Shown here one piece after another: positions 34,915 through 43,638 of a stretch of DNA of 64,000 nt. The notes under the pieces are model-generated. The model was not told the origin of the DNA, ran no database searches, and saw only the letters and a program-made list of their open reading frames with translations. A program made the translations under genes and the position numbers. This stretch comes from HXMU1420-2 sp040830545 (GTDB taxonomy: Bacteria; Pseudomonadota; Alphaproteobacteria; Rhodobacterales; Rhodobacteraceae): the NCBI GenBank assembly GCA_040830545.1, contig JBFOMB010000030.1:90236-154235 (forward strand), written 5' to 3'. Position 1 is the stretch's first letter, and every line of letters begins with the position of its first letter.

Positions 34915-35937
34915 TCAGCCTTTTTTCAGGATCTCGCGCCCCAAAAGCTCGGCAATCTGCACGGCGTTCAGGGCGGCGCCCTTGCGCAGGTTGTCGCTGA
35001 CGCACCACAGGTTCAGGCCGTTTTCAATGGTCGAATCCTGACGAATGCGGCTGATGAAGGTCGCGAAATCACCGACGCATTCGACCGGCGTGACGTAGCC
35101 ACCATCCTCGCGCTTGTCGATCACCATGATGCCCGGGGCCTCGCGCAGGATGTCGCGCGCTTCGTCTTCGTCCAGGAAATCCTCGAACTCGATATTCACG
35201 GCTTCGGAGTGACCAACGAACACCGGAACGCGCACGCATGTTGCCGTGACTTTGATCGACGGATCGACGATCTTCTTTGTCTCGGCCACCATCTTCCACT
35301 CTTCCTTGGTCGAGCCGTCTTCCATGAAGACGTCGATCTGCGGGATCAGGTTGAAGGCGATCTGCTTCTGGAACTTCTTCGGTGTGACATCATCCGTGGG
35401 ATTGTACACCGCTTTGGTCTGATCCCACAGTTCGTCCATGCCATCTTTGCCCGCGCCCGACACGGACTGATAGGTCGACACCACCACGCGCTTGATCCGG
35501 GCACGGTCGTGCAGCGGCTTCAGCGCTACAACCATCTGCGCGGTCGAGCAGTTGGGGTTTGCAATGATGTTCCGGTTGGCGGCCTTGTGGATGTCCTGCG
35601 GATTGCATTCGGGCACGATCAACGGGATGTCGGGGTCGTACCGGTAGAGCGAGCTGTTGTCGATCACGGTACAGCCCGCCGCAGCGGCGCGAGGCGCATA
35701 GGTTTTCGTCGCGTCCGAGCCGATGGCGAACAGGGCCATGTCCCATCCGGTGAAATCGAATGTGTCCAGGTCCAGGGTTTTCAGTGTCGTGTCACCAAAG
35801 CTGACCTCTGTGCCCAGCGATTTTCGGCTGGCCAGAGCAGCGATTTCATCGACAGGAAACTGGCGTTCGGCCAGTATGTTCAGCATTTCGCGGCCCACGT
35901 TCCCCGTGGCGCCAACGACAACGACGCGATAACCCAT
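34915..35937 (-). CDS. asd: Aspartate-semialdehyde dehydrogenase
   Basis: Reduces aspartyl phosphate to the semialdehyde with NADPH in lysine, threonine, methionine and diaminopimelate synthesis. 340 residues. The NADP motif VVGATGNVGREM opens the protein, catalytic Cys130 is in NPNCSTAQM, and the downstream substrate-binding segment VRVPVFVGHSEAVNIEF holds the catalytic His. Start MGYRVVVVGATG is standard. It appears to be transcribed alone. Confidence 0.97.
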   Translation of the reverse strand: MGYRVVVVGATGNVGREMLNILAERQFPVDEIAALASRKSLGTEVSFGDTTLKTLDLDTFDFTGWDMALFAIGSDATKTYAPRAAAAGCTVIDNSSLYRYDPDIPLIVPECNPQDIHKAANRNIIANPNCSTAQMVVALKPLHDRARIKRVVVSTYQSVSGAGKDGMDELWDQTKAVYNPTDDVTPKKFQKQIAFNLIPQIDVFMEDGSTKEEWKMVAETKKIVDPSIKVTATCVRVPVFVGHSEAVNIEFEDFLDEDEARDILREAPGIMVIDKREDGGYVTPVECVGDFATFISRIRQDSTIENGLNLWCVSDNLRKGAALNAVQIAELLGREILKKG

Positions 35938-36108
35938 TTTGTTTCTCCAGATTCTACCGGTCGGGTGACCGGCAGCGGTCCATTATAGTATTGGACCTCA
36001 GAGGGGAAGGGCCTGGTCGCCGCGCCTTGGGGGATTGGCCAGAACGCGTGGCCGCACTATCTTTCAAGGAATAGTGATTGAACGCATTTTGGTTTGAGGA
36101 ATTGAGCG

Positions 36109-37254
36109 ATTCATAGCGAGAGCTACGGTTTTTACGAAGACCTCCGTCCGACGCGCCAGTTTTCGGATCTGACCGAACCCGCGCTATATGCAGATGTGCC
36201 GGACGATTGGCTGGTGGGTGTGGCGGACGTTGTGAACTCCACCGCGGAAATCGTGGCTGGGCGGTACAAGACCGTGAACATGGTCGGAGCGGCGGTGATT
36301 TCTGCGGCAACCAACGGCGTGGCGCACCGGCCTTTCCCTTATGTCTTTGGTGGCGATGGGGCCGGATTCGCGATCTGGCCCGAGACGCGCGAGGTGATCG
36401 AGTCGGCGCTTAGCGCGGTGCAGGCCTGGGCAAAGCGCGAATTTGGCATTCAGTTGCGGGCGGCGTTGGTGCCGGTGTCTGATTTACGGGCGGCTGGGCA
36501 GCAATTGCGCGTGGCGCGGTTTCAGGCATCGCAGGGCGTGGATTATGCCATGTTTGCCGGTGGCGGGCTGACCTGGGCCGAGGGGCAGATGAAGGCCGGG
36601 ACCTATGCGGTGGCCGCAGCACCCGAGGACGCCATCCCCGATCTGACCGGGTTGTCCTGCCGGTGGTCGAACCAGCCCGCACGCAACGGCACGATCCTGT
36701 CGGTTGTGATCCTGCCCGGCCCAAATGCGGACGACGCCCGGTTCGGTCGGGTGGCACGTGATATCCTGCGGATCGGCGAAGGGTTGGAACTGGGCGGTCA
36801 TCCTTTGCCTGCGCGGGGGCCTGACATGCAGTATCCGCCGCCGGGGCTGGACCTGGATGCGCGGGTGTCGCGTGGGTCGCGGTCGCTGGGTCTGCGCAAA
36901 GCACAGATTTTGGTGGAGAACCTGTTTTTCTGGTTCATTTTCACCGTGCGCCTGCGAATGGGGAACTTCAGACCCGAGGAGTATCGCGCCGATGTCGCCG
37001 CCAACGCGGATTTCCGCAAGTTCGATGACGGGTTGAAAATGACATTGGACAGTGATCCGGATACGCGAAACCGGATCGAAGCGGTGTTGTCAGAGGCCGA
37101 GGCAAAGGGGTTGGTCCGCTACGGTTTGGCCGAACAGGACGAGGCGATGGTGACCTGCTTTGTGCCGTCTGCCACACAGAAAGACCACGTGCATTTCGTG
37201 GATGGCGCGGGCGGCGGGTATACGCAGGCCGCGTCGCAGATCAAAGCTACATAA
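36109..37254 (+). CDS. DUF3095 family protein, probable ATT start
   Basis: Uncharacterised cytoplasmic protein of about 381 residues. Family landmarks are FYEDLRPTRQFSDL, VPDDWLVGVADVV, AGRYKTVNMVGAAVI and FPYVFGGDGAGFAIWPE, which resembles the cyclase/GGDEF-type fold, with a C-terminal region after about residue 270. The conserved N-terminus extends upstream of GTG 36196, but the frame back to the stop at 36103-36105 holds no ATG, GTG or TTG. ATT at 36109, 8 nt after GAGGA, is the best start. The alternative is GTG 36196 with loss of about 29 conserved residues. Its 3' end overlaps the P450 gene by 8 bp tail-to-tail. Confidence 0.75.
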   Translation: MHSESYGFYEDLRPTRQFSDLTEPALYADVPDDWLVGVADVVNSTAEIVAGRYKTVNMVGAAVISAATNGVAHRPFPYVFGGDGAGFAIWPETREVIESALSAVQAWAKREFGIQLRAALVPVSDLRAAGQQLRVARFQASQGVDYAMFAGGGLTWAEGQMKAGTYAVAAAPEDAIPDLTGLSCRWSNQPARNGTILSVVILPGPNADDARFGRVARDILRIGEGLELGGHPLPARGPDMQYPPPGLDLDARVSRGSRSLGLRKAQILVENLFFWFIFTVRLRMGNFRPEEYRADVAANADFRKFDDGLKMTLDSDPDTRNRIEAVLSEAEAKGLVRYGLAEQDEAMVTCFVPSATQKDHVHFVDGAGGGYTQAASQIKAT

Positions 37255-38446
37255 GCACGCGGCATCCGCTGACCGTCCGCACCGCACCGTAGCCGCGCAG
37301 CCGGGCGGGTTCACCGTCAAGTTTCAGATCGGGCGTCATATGCGCCAGTGCTTTCAACGCCTCTTCCAACTCGATCCGCGCCAATGCCTCGCCCAGACAG
37401 CGATGCGGGCCACCGCCAAACACGGGATGCAGACGCGGATGATCCTGACGCGTGATGTCGAAACGGTCAGGGTCGGCGTAAACCTCAGGGTCGCGCAGGG
37501 CCGTGAGCATGGAGGCAGAAATCAACGTGCCCTCAGGTACGGAAACCCCTTCAACCTCGCGCCGTTCCAGCGTGATCCGTCCCATGGATCCGATGACGGG
37601 ATCGTATCGCAGCCCTTCGTTCACCGCACCGCGCACCCATTTGTCGGGGTCTTCAACCAGCAACGCCCATTGATCCGGGTTGCACAGCAGCCAAGACACG
37701 GTTGCCGTCAGCGCCCCACGCGTGGTGTCCGACCCGGCCACAACCAACCCGACCATCTGGGCCAGGATTTCCTGCTGGCTCAGGTCATTGCCCGCAACCT
37801 TTTCCAGATATTGCGACACCAGCCCGTCATCTGGCGTTTCGCTGCGCGCATCAATCAGCCCCGCGACGAGTTCCGTCAGCAACGCCATGTCAGCGTCAGA
37901 GTCGGCCCGAACCTCGGGTGAGACCAGCGACAGACCCCGGATCGCGGAATAGACGTGCCGGGCAAAGCGGGGCATGTCATCTTCGGGCACGCCCAGCATT
38001 GCGCCAATAACCTGGGCGGGGAGTGGGCCCGCGATTTCTTCCAGAAAGTCGACAGAGCCACGGCCGCGCAACGCGCCAATCATCCGCTCACATCGTGTCG
38101 CGACCTCGGCCCGTTTGTCTTCGATCAGCTTGTGCGCAAAGGTCCGCGCCAAAGGCCCACGGCGCTTTCGATGCACGTCGCCGTTGGAAAACAACATGAC
38201 ATTGCTGGCAAAGTCGAACATCGGGCCGCTGGTGGTGCCGGTGGCATACATCCCCTCCAGTTCGATCTGGCGGGTCCAGCGGTCGTCCATGAACTCCAGC
38301 AGCAGCCGTTGGGGGAAGGCGGTGATGAATCCGTATTTGTCCAGCGCGATGGGCCCCAACGCCCAGGCAGCTTGCAGGAATTCGTGGTCGGTCTGGCCCT
38401 CGACATAGTCGGGATAGCGCGGCAGGTCTTTGATCTTTTTCGTCAT
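37247..38446 (-). CDS. Cytochrome P450
   Basis: Soluble bacterial P450 of 399 residues. Haem ligand Cys350 lies in FGGGPHRCLGEAL, the I-helix oxygen-activation motif is AGSDTTR (237-243), and the K-helix ExxR is Glu277-Arg280. There is no membrane anchor, so it needs a separate ferredoxin and reductase. It lies 64 nt downstream of the Rieske oxygenase gene on the same strand, so both are probably transcribed from the TetR-controlled promoter. The substrate is unknown. Confidence 0.95.
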   Translation of the reverse strand: MTKKIKDLPRYPDYVEGQTDHEFLQAAWALGPIALDKYGFITAFPQRLLLEFMDDRWTRQIELEGMYATGTTSGPMFDFASNVMLFSNGDVHRKRRGPLARTFAHKLIEDKRAEVATRCERMIGALRGRGSVDFLEEIAGPLPAQVIGAMLGVPEDDMPRFARHVYSAIRGLSLVSPEVRADSDADMALLTELVAGLIDARSETPDDGLVSQYLEKVAGNDLSQQEILAQMVGLVVAGSDTTRGALTATVSWLLCNPDQWALLVEDPDKWVRGAVNEGLRYDPVIGSMGRITLERREVEGVSVPEGTLISASMLTALRDPEVYADPDRFDITRQDHPRLHPVFGGGPHRCLGEALARIELEEALKALAHMTPDLKLDGEPARLRGYGAVRTVSGCRVLM

Positions 38447-38510
38447 GGCAGGGCGACGCTAGCAAAGGCGGGCGGCGTTTCGCGAAAAATCTGGCCTGCT
38501 TGACGCGCGG

Positions 38511-39644
38511 TCACGCGGGTAAGGCGGATTGCACGGCCTTGGCAAAAGCGTTCAATGCGCCCTCGTATCGGCCAAATGTCAGCCTTGTGTTTGCACCTGT
38601 GGCCATGCCGGCCTGTATCCCCTCACCCAGTTCAAAATCCTCTTGCAAGGTGGTCATCGTGATCTGGTGATTGCGCTTCCAATGTTCCTTCCGGCCTTTC
38701 TCCGAGGCTGGGACCAGTGTGGCCAGCGTCAAATGGGATTTATCCGCTGCCAATGGGTTCATGTGAATCCAGACCAGATGGTCCTGCTGCACCAGCCATT
38801 GCGAGGTCGGGAACAGCGAATAGACGATGTTTGCCTCGTTCCGGATGTTCCAGTCCTCGCGATCCCGCTCGCCCAAAGTTTCCAGCGAGATGCGCGGCAG
38901 GACGCTGCGCATGTGCCTGTCAAACATCTGGTAGCTGGACAGGTTGTCTGGGAAAAACGGGCCGATGGTGTTCGCGTGGGCGACCCGGAAATGGTAGGCC
39001 TCGATCCCGCCTTCAACCAGTAGTTTCCAGTTGGCGTTGCAGACCAGTGTGTCCTGTTCTGCGATCACCATTCCCTCCATATCCAGCCAGCGCAGGTCGG
39101 AATCCAGCGGGGCCAGATGGGCATCGATGTCGACGTCTGCGGATGGGTCGGGCACCACCCAGATCCAGCCGGAACGTTCTGCGCATGTCAGGCGAGTCAG
39201 CCCGTAGTCGGACCGGTCAATATCGGGGAAGCCTTGCTTGCGGTGGGGGATTCCGCGCAGGTCACCTTTGTTCGACCAGGTCCAGGCGTGGTAGGGGCAG
39301 GAAAACACGTGCTTGCAGCCTTGGGTTTCGTCGACCAGTCGTGCACCCCGGTGGCGGCAGACGTTGATGAAGGCGTGAACCTGACCGTCGCTGTCACGGG
39401 TGATCAGCATCGGTTGTCTTGCGGTGTCGCGGCGCAGGAACGATCCGGGATCCGGCAGTTCCGAGTTATGTGCGACCATCAGCGGATACCGTCGGAATAC
39501 ATGCTGCATCTCAGCCTCAAAATGTGCGCTGTCGGTATAGTGGGCCACATCGGAATAGGTCACATCCTCGTCCAGATACGCTGATTTCCGGGCGGATAGC
39601 CCCATCAGTTCGTCTAGCAGAGCAAGTTCTGTCTGGCGGTCCAT
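38511..39644 (-). CDS. Rieske non-haem iron oxygenase, alpha subunit
   Basis: 377-residue ring-hydroxylating or demethylating oxygenase subunit. The Rieske [2Fe-2S] ligands are Cys96-x-His98 and Cys116-x-x-His119 (CRHRGARLV, CPYHAW). The mononuclear iron site is His218 and His223 (EAYHFRVAH) with Asp336 (QEDFELGEGIQ). No beta subunit, ferredoxin or reductase gene is adjacent, which favours a homotrimeric type. It is the first gene after the double-palindrome operator and is divergent from the TetR gene. Confidence 0.94.
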   Translation of the reverse strand: MDRQTELALLDELMGLSARKSAYLDEDVTYSDVAHYTDSAHFEAEMQHVFRRYPLMVAHNSELPDPGSFLRRDTARQPMLITRDSDGQVHAFINVCRHRGARLVDETQGCKHVFSCPYHAWTWSNKGDLRGIPHRKQGFPDIDRSDYGLTRLTCAERSGWIWVVPDPSADVDIDAHLAPLDSDLRWLDMEGMVIAEQDTLVCNANWKLLVEGGIEAYHFRVAHANTIGPFFPDNLSSYQMFDRHMRSVLPRISLETLGERDREDWNIRNEANIVYSLFPTSQWLVQQDHLVWIHMNPLAADKSHLTLATLVPASEKGRKEHWKRNHQITMTTLQEDFELGEGIQAGMATGANTRLTFGRYEGALNAFAKAVQSALPA

Positions 39645-39674
39645 GGCGTCCTCCCCATCCGCTGGTCTTGCGTG

Positions 39675-39690
39675 CTTACCGATTGGTAAG
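39675..39690. promoter_or_regulatory. TetR operator, site 1
   Basis: CTTACCGATTGGTAAG, a near-perfect palindrome with arms CTTACC/GGTAAG. It lies 31 nt upstream of the Rieske gene start and 36 bp (centre to centre) from an almost identical second site. A 16-bp dyad next to a divergent TetR gene is the expected operator form. Confidence 0.8.
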
Positions 39691-39710
39691 TGATGTGGTG
39701 ATGCATGTAC

Positions 39711-39726
39711 CTTACCGACTGGTAAG
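39711..39726. promoter_or_regulatory. TetR operator, site 2
   Basis: CTTACCGACTGGTAAG, differing from site 1 by one central base. It lies 29 nt upstream of the TetR start codon, so autoregulation is likely. The 36-bp spacing from site 1 is about 3.4 helical turns. Confidence 0.8.
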
Positions 39727-39754
39727 TTGTCAACTTGGCGCGTATACTGACGGC

Positions 39755-40345
39755 ATGAAGACCGGAACCGATACCAGGGCCGAAATGTTGGCCGTCGCCG
39801 CGCGTCAGTTTGCGGAACGTGGGTTTTATGGCGTGAGCCTGGCCAACATCGCAGATGAACTGGGCCTGACCAAACAGGCGCTGATCCATCATTTCGGGAC
39901 GAAAGAGCGGTTGTACGGGCACGTGCTGGAGGACATTTCCAACCGTGTGTCAGACGCGTCGACCGTTCAAGGATCGACCGCTGAGGAGCGGCTCATTTCG
40001 TTTTTCGAATCGTTCTGCGCCTATGCGTTGTCCCACCCGGACGACACACGGCTTTTGATGCGCGAGTTGCTGGACAACAAACGCCGAGCCGAAGGCGCGG
40101 CGCGTTGGTATCTGGAACCGTTCCTGCGCGATTTGATCACCCGCGTGCAGGCCACCCGTCGCTGGCAGAACGCGCCCGATCCGCAGGCGTTGGCTGTGGC
40201 CTATCAACTGCTGGGCGCGGTGTCCTATTTCGTGATTTCAGAACCGACTTTGGCGCGGATTTTTGGCGACGCGCAGTTTGCCGAGATGCAGGACATCTTC
40301 GACGGCGAACTGCGCCGCACGGTTCAGGCCATCCTGGGCGTGTAG
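39755..40345 (+). CDS. TetR/AcrR-family transcriptional regulator
   Basis: 196-residue repressor. The N-terminal helix-turn-helix is AARQFAERGFYGVSLANIADELGLTKQALIHHFGTKERLY in pattern (about residues 14-53, recognition helix around KQALIHHF). The C-terminal ligand domain is helical and unassigned. The ATG at 39755 starts directly on the family N-terminus. Control of the divergent Rieske/P450 genes and of itself is strongly suggested by the two palindromes between them. The effector is probably the oxygenase substrate (inference). Confidence 0.93.
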   Translation: MKTGTDTRAEMLAVAARQFAERGFYGVSLANIADELGLTKQALIHHFGTKERLYGHVLEDISNRVSDASTVQGSTAEERLISFFESFCAYALSHPDDTRLLMRELLDNKRRAEGAARWYLEPFLRDLITRVQATRRWQNAPDPQALAVAYQLLGAVSYFVISEPTLARIFGDAQFAEMQDIFDGELRRTVQAILGV

Positions 40346-40789
40346 CTACACCGACAGCCCCTCAACATCCCAGACAGCGCACAACGACACATCGCCCACG
40401 CGGATCAACCGCGATAGGGTTGCGGCAATCGCCACACGGTCGTTGTTGTGCACGCAATCCAGCGTTTGATCGGCGACAGCCTTCAATTTCGTCATGCCCA
40501 ACTGTTCGGCCGCCAAAACGACTGCGGCGGTAACCTGAGCCAATTGGGTTAGGTTGCCGGCCCGCAAAAGGGATTCGCATTTGCTGATCGTCGCGGCCAG
40601 GTCGGCCACAGCCCGGCAGATCATATCCTCTGCCTCTACCTGATTCATGTTTCGAATCAGAAGATTAAGCTGGCTGCTGTCCAGATTTACATGTTCGGAA
40701 AGCGGTAAGTTGATAATGTTTCCCACCTGAGTCACCCGTTTCTGTCTGCCCCCACGGCACGACCCAAGGTGACGCCAAAAGCTTTGCAT
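40346..40789 (-). CDS. Conserved helical protein of unknown function
   Basis: I do not recognise this protein of up to 147 residues. It is mostly helical, with VEAEDMICRAVADLAATISKCES and a VAAVV-like TAAVVLAAEQLGM stretch, no signal peptide and no membrane helix. The alternating helices recall a histidine phosphotransfer-like bundle, but no phosphorylatable His motif is evident. The start may be ATG 40789 or GTG 40738 (codon 18), where the conserved-looking part begins. It abuts the TetR stop tail-to-tail with no gap. Confidence 0.65.
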   Translation of the reverse strand: MQSFWRHLGSCRGGRQKRVTQVGNIINLPLSEHVNLDSSQLNLLIRNMNQVEAEDMICRAVADLAATISKCESLLRAGNLTQLAQVTAAVVLAAEQLGMTKLKAVADQTLDCVHNNDRVAIAATLSRLIRVGDVSLCAVWDVEGLSV

Positions 40790-40881
40790 TTTCTTGCCGC
40801 CAAGGGCTCATCTGTCTCGAAATTTAGAGAAACACGGTCTATTGAGGCCGGAATCAAGATAACCGGTGAATGGACGGGACA

Positions 40882-41532
40882 ATGAAATCGGCGAAACCTC
40901 TGCCTTCTTATTTGGTTCAACGATACCATGGTTGGAAGGCGACCAACTATGCCGAGAACCAGACCTGGTATCGTCGGTTGGCGACCGAAGGCCAGCGCCC
41001 GCGGGCCATGGTTATCTCATGCTGTGACAGCCGCGTTCATGTCACGTCGATCTTTGGTGCGGACCAGGGTGAGTTTTTCATCCATCGCAACATTGCCAAT
41101 CTGGTTCCGCCTTATGAACCGGATGGCGATCACCACGGGACCAGTGCGGCCATTGAATACGCGGTGACGGCGCTAAAGGTCGCGCATCTGATCGTTTTGG
41201 GACATTCGCAATGTGGCGGCGTGCGTGGATGTATCGAGATGTGCAAGGGCAACGCACCGGAACTGGAAAAGCCAGAAAGCTTCGTGGGCCGGTGGATGGA
41301 TATCCTGAAGCCGAACTATGACGTTGTGGCGGACATCGAGGATGCAGACGAACAGGCCCACCAATTGGAGCAACAGGCGGTGATGCGGTCGTTGGAGAAC
41401 CTGATGACTTTCCCGTTCATTTCCAGTGCAGTCGAAGATGGATCACTGTCGCTGCACGGTCTGTGGACAGATATCGGCGAGGGTGGTCTGGAATGCCTGG
41501 ACCCTGCGACTGGGAAGTTTGTGCCGGTTTGA
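40882..41532 (+). CDS. Beta-class carbonic anhydrase
   Basis: Zinc enzyme interconverting CO2 and bicarbonate, 216 residues. Zinc ligands and the Asp-Arg dyad are in SCCDSRVH (Cys47, Asp49, Arg51) and GHSQCGGVRG (His108, Cys111). NLVPPYEPDGDHHGTSAAIEYAV is the expected middle segment in pattern. ATGs at 40870 and 40882 are both possible; GGACGGGA before 40882 favours the second. It is convergent with hpaR, 4 nt apart. Confidence 0.94.
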   Translation: MKSAKPLPSYLVQRYHGWKATNYAENQTWYRRLATEGQRPRAMVISCCDSRVHVTSIFGADQGEFFIHRNIANLVPPYEPDGDHHGTSAAIEYAVTALKVAHLIVLGHSQCGGVRGCIEMCKGNAPELEKPESFVGRWMDILKPNYDVVADIEDADEQAHQLEQQAVMRSLENLMTFPFISSAVEDGSLSLHGLWTDIGEGGLECLDPATGKFVPV

Positions 41533-41536
41533 CTCG

Positions 41537-41983
41537 CTACTGATCGTGTCCGGCCTCTGACTGCTCCAGCTTGTTCAACAGGTTCAACAGCGCATCGTAG
41601 TCGTCTGGCCCCATGCGCTGGCGGATCGCTTCGCTGAGCTCAACGCTCTTTTCCAGATTGGTGGCGATGATCTCTTCGCCGGACTGTGCGATCTTAACGA
41701 TCTGCTTGCGGCGATCCATGCTGTCACGCTCGCGCTGGATCATGCCCTTCTCTTCCAGCTTTTGCAGGATTCGCGTCAGGCTGGGCAACAGCAGGCAGGC
41801 CTCTTCGCTGATCCGGGTCGGTTCCATCGGGCCGTTTTCTTGCAGAACCCGCAGTACGCGCCATTGCTGTTCCGTTATATCGACCGAGGCCAGCATACCC
41901 CGGATCGGACCCATGACACGTTCACGCGCGCGCAACAGGGCAATGGGCAGGGATCGGGACGTGGATGGCAGGGATTGGGTCAT
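41537..41983 (-). CDS. hpaR: MarR-family repressor HpaR (homoprotocatechuate operon regulator)
   Basis: 148-residue winged-helix regulator. The segments LPIALLRARERVM, ITEQQWRVLRVL, ACLLLPSLTRILQKLEEKGMI and DRRKQIVKI follow E. coli HpaR closely, more than general MarR proteins. HpaR represses the hpa meta-cleavage operon until 4-hydroxyphenylacetate or a related aromatic binds. Here the operon it should control lies about 33 kb upstream. A likely dyad, TTAGATCAATCTCA, lies 26 nt upstream of its start. It is divergent from the aromatic amino acid decarboxylase gene. Confidence 0.88.
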   Translation of the reverse strand: MTQSLPSTSRSLPIALLRARERVMGPIRGMLASVDITEQQWRVLRVLQENGPMEPTRISEEACLLLPSLTRILQKLEEKGMIQRERDSMDRRKQIVKIAQSGEEIIATNLEKSVELSEAIRQRMGPDDYDALLNLLNKLEQSEAGHDQ

Positions 41984-42008
41984 ACTGAATCTTGGCTGAG
42001 ACGGGCGA

Positions 42009-42022
42009 TTAGATCAATCTCA
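42009..42022. promoter_or_regulatory. Possible HpaR (MarR) operator
   Basis: TTAGATCAATCTCA, an imperfect dyad (TnAGAT / ATCTnA) in the hpaR-decarboxylase divergent region. It fits the size of MarR sites. No matching copy was seen at the hpa promoter, so support is weak. Confidence 0.25.
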
Positions 42023-42223
42023 GAATGCAATTGAGCGGTCGACCCTACGCAGCGTGGCAAAGCGTTGCCGCCAGAATGATGGTGGCAGCCGGCGAAAACC
42101 TGTTTTTCATCGACATCGCTGACAGATAGAGTTTACGCAACCGTGGCGTTCCGTTTGCGGGACGCCAACGCCGCAAACACCGTAAGGTGGGTATCAACTC
42201 ACCGGCCACCAAAGGGAACACCG

Positions 42224-43633
42224 ATGAACTGGGACGAATTTGCCCCCTGGGGCGCCAAAGTGTCGGACTGGGCGCAGAACTATCATCAAACCATTCGCGA
42301 CCGTCCGGTGCGTGCACAGACCGCACCGGGCGCAATTCTGAATGCGCTGCCCGCGTCGCCACCAGAAACGCCGGAGCCGTTGGAGCAAATTTTCGAGGAT
42401 TTCGAACGTATCGTGATGCCTGGGATCACCCATTGGCAGCATCCCCGGTTCTTCGCTTACTTCCCATCCAACGCGTCACCGGCCTCGGTCCTGGCCGAGT
42501 TCATAGCAATGGCACTGTCGCCGCAATGCATGTTGTGGCAAACATCGCCCGCCGCAACCGAGATGGAAACCCGGATGATGGACTGGCTGCGGCAATCGCT
42601 GGGTCTGCCGGACGGGTATCAGGGTGTCATTCAGGACAGCGCGTCATCGGCAACACTGGCTGCTGTGCTGACCATGCGCGAGCGGGCGTTGAACTGGCAA
42701 GGCAATGTACAGGGTCTGCCGGGACAGACCACGCTGCGCATCTATGCCTCGTCCGAGGTGCACACCTCGATTGATCGCGCGATCTGGATCGCCGGGGTGG
42801 GGCAGGACAATCTGGTGCGAATCCCGATCAAGGGCGATTGGCGGGGTATGGACCCGGACGCGCTGGAGGCGGCGATTGAGGCGGACAAGGCCGCAGGGCT
42901 AACGCCTGCTGGTCTGATCCTGTGTGTCGGTGGGACGGGGACGGGTGCGACTGATCCGATCAATGCCTGTCTGGATATTGCCGAACGCCACGGGCTTTAT
43001 ACCCATGTGGATGCAGCCTGGGCCGGGTCGGCCATGATCTGTCCGGAGTTCCGCGATATGTGGGACGGGACCGAGCGGGCGGACAGTATCGTGTTCAATC
43101 CTCACAAGTGGTTGGGTGTGCAGTTCGATTGTTCCGCACATTTCCTGAAGGACCCAGATCAACTGGTGAAAACGCTGGCGATTTCGCCTGAATATCTGAA
43201 AACTCACGGGGCAGAGGGGATCATCAACTATTCCGAATGGTCGGTCCCGCTGGGCCGGCGATTCCGCGCGTTGAAGATCTGGTTCGTGCTGCGCGCCTAT
43301 GGGCTGGAAGGGCTGCGGCAAAGGTTGCGCAATCACGTAGACTGGACGCGCAAACTGCATGATCGTCTAGCGGCCGAACCAGACTTTGACATCGTGACCG
43401 CACCTATGTGGTCGCTGTTTTCGTTCCGGTACACGCGCGAAGGCGCTGATCTGGATGATCTGAACCTGCGTCTGGTGAATGCTATCAACGACGATGGCCG
43501 GATTTACCTGACCCAGACCCGCGTTGACGGCGATCTGGTCATCCGCTTCACTGCCGGGCATTTTGAATGCACCGAGGATGACGTGATGCTGGCCTTTGAT
43601 GTGATTACGGAGATCGCCCGCAGCTTGGATTGA
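42224..43633 (+). CDS. Aromatic-L-amino-acid decarboxylase-like PLP enzyme
   Basis: Group II PLP-dependent decarboxylase of 469 residues. It removes CO2 from Tyr, Trp, Phe or DOPA to give the amine. PLP Lys295 is in NPHKWLGVQFDC, Asp263 in HVDAAWAGS binds the pyridine nitrogen, and His180 in SSEVHTSID stacks on the ring. HWQHPRFFAYFPS near residue 75 is typical of the animal-DDC-like group. AAAGGGAA lies just before the ATG at 42224. The divergent pairing with hpaR suggests a role in feeding aromatic amines to the homoprotocatechuate route (inference). Confidence 0.92.
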   Translation: MNWDEFAPWGAKVSDWAQNYHQTIRDRPVRAQTAPGAILNALPASPPETPEPLEQIFEDFERIVMPGITHWQHPRFFAYFPSNASPASVLAEFIAMALSPQCMLWQTSPAATEMETRMMDWLRQSLGLPDGYQGVIQDSASSATLAAVLTMRERALNWQGNVQGLPGQTTLRIYASSEVHTSIDRAIWIAGVGQDNLVRIPIKGDWRGMDPDALEAAIEADKAAGLTPAGLILCVGGTGTGATDPINACLDIAERHGLYTHVDAAWAGSAMICPEFRDMWDGTERADSIVFNPHKWLGVQFDCSAHFLKDPDQLVKTLAISPEYLKTHGAEGIINYSEWSVPLGRRFRALKIWFVLRAYGLEGLRQRLRNHVDWTRKLHDRLAAEPDFDIVTAPMWSLFSFRYTREGADLDDLNLRLVNAINDDGRIYLTQTRVDGDLVIRFTAGHFECTEDDVMLAFDVITEIARSLD

Positions 43634-43638
43634 CAGGT

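Noticed and set aside
36196..37254. GTG at 36196 as start of the DUF3095 gene
   Set aside because: It would cut off about 29 residues that fit the family N-terminus, and it has no good SD; kept only as an alternative.
39675..39726. The paired CTTACC/GGTAAG sites as a CRISPR-like or IS-end repeat
   Set aside because: Only two copies, palindromic, and centred in a divergent promoter region beside a TetR gene; operator is the simpler reading.
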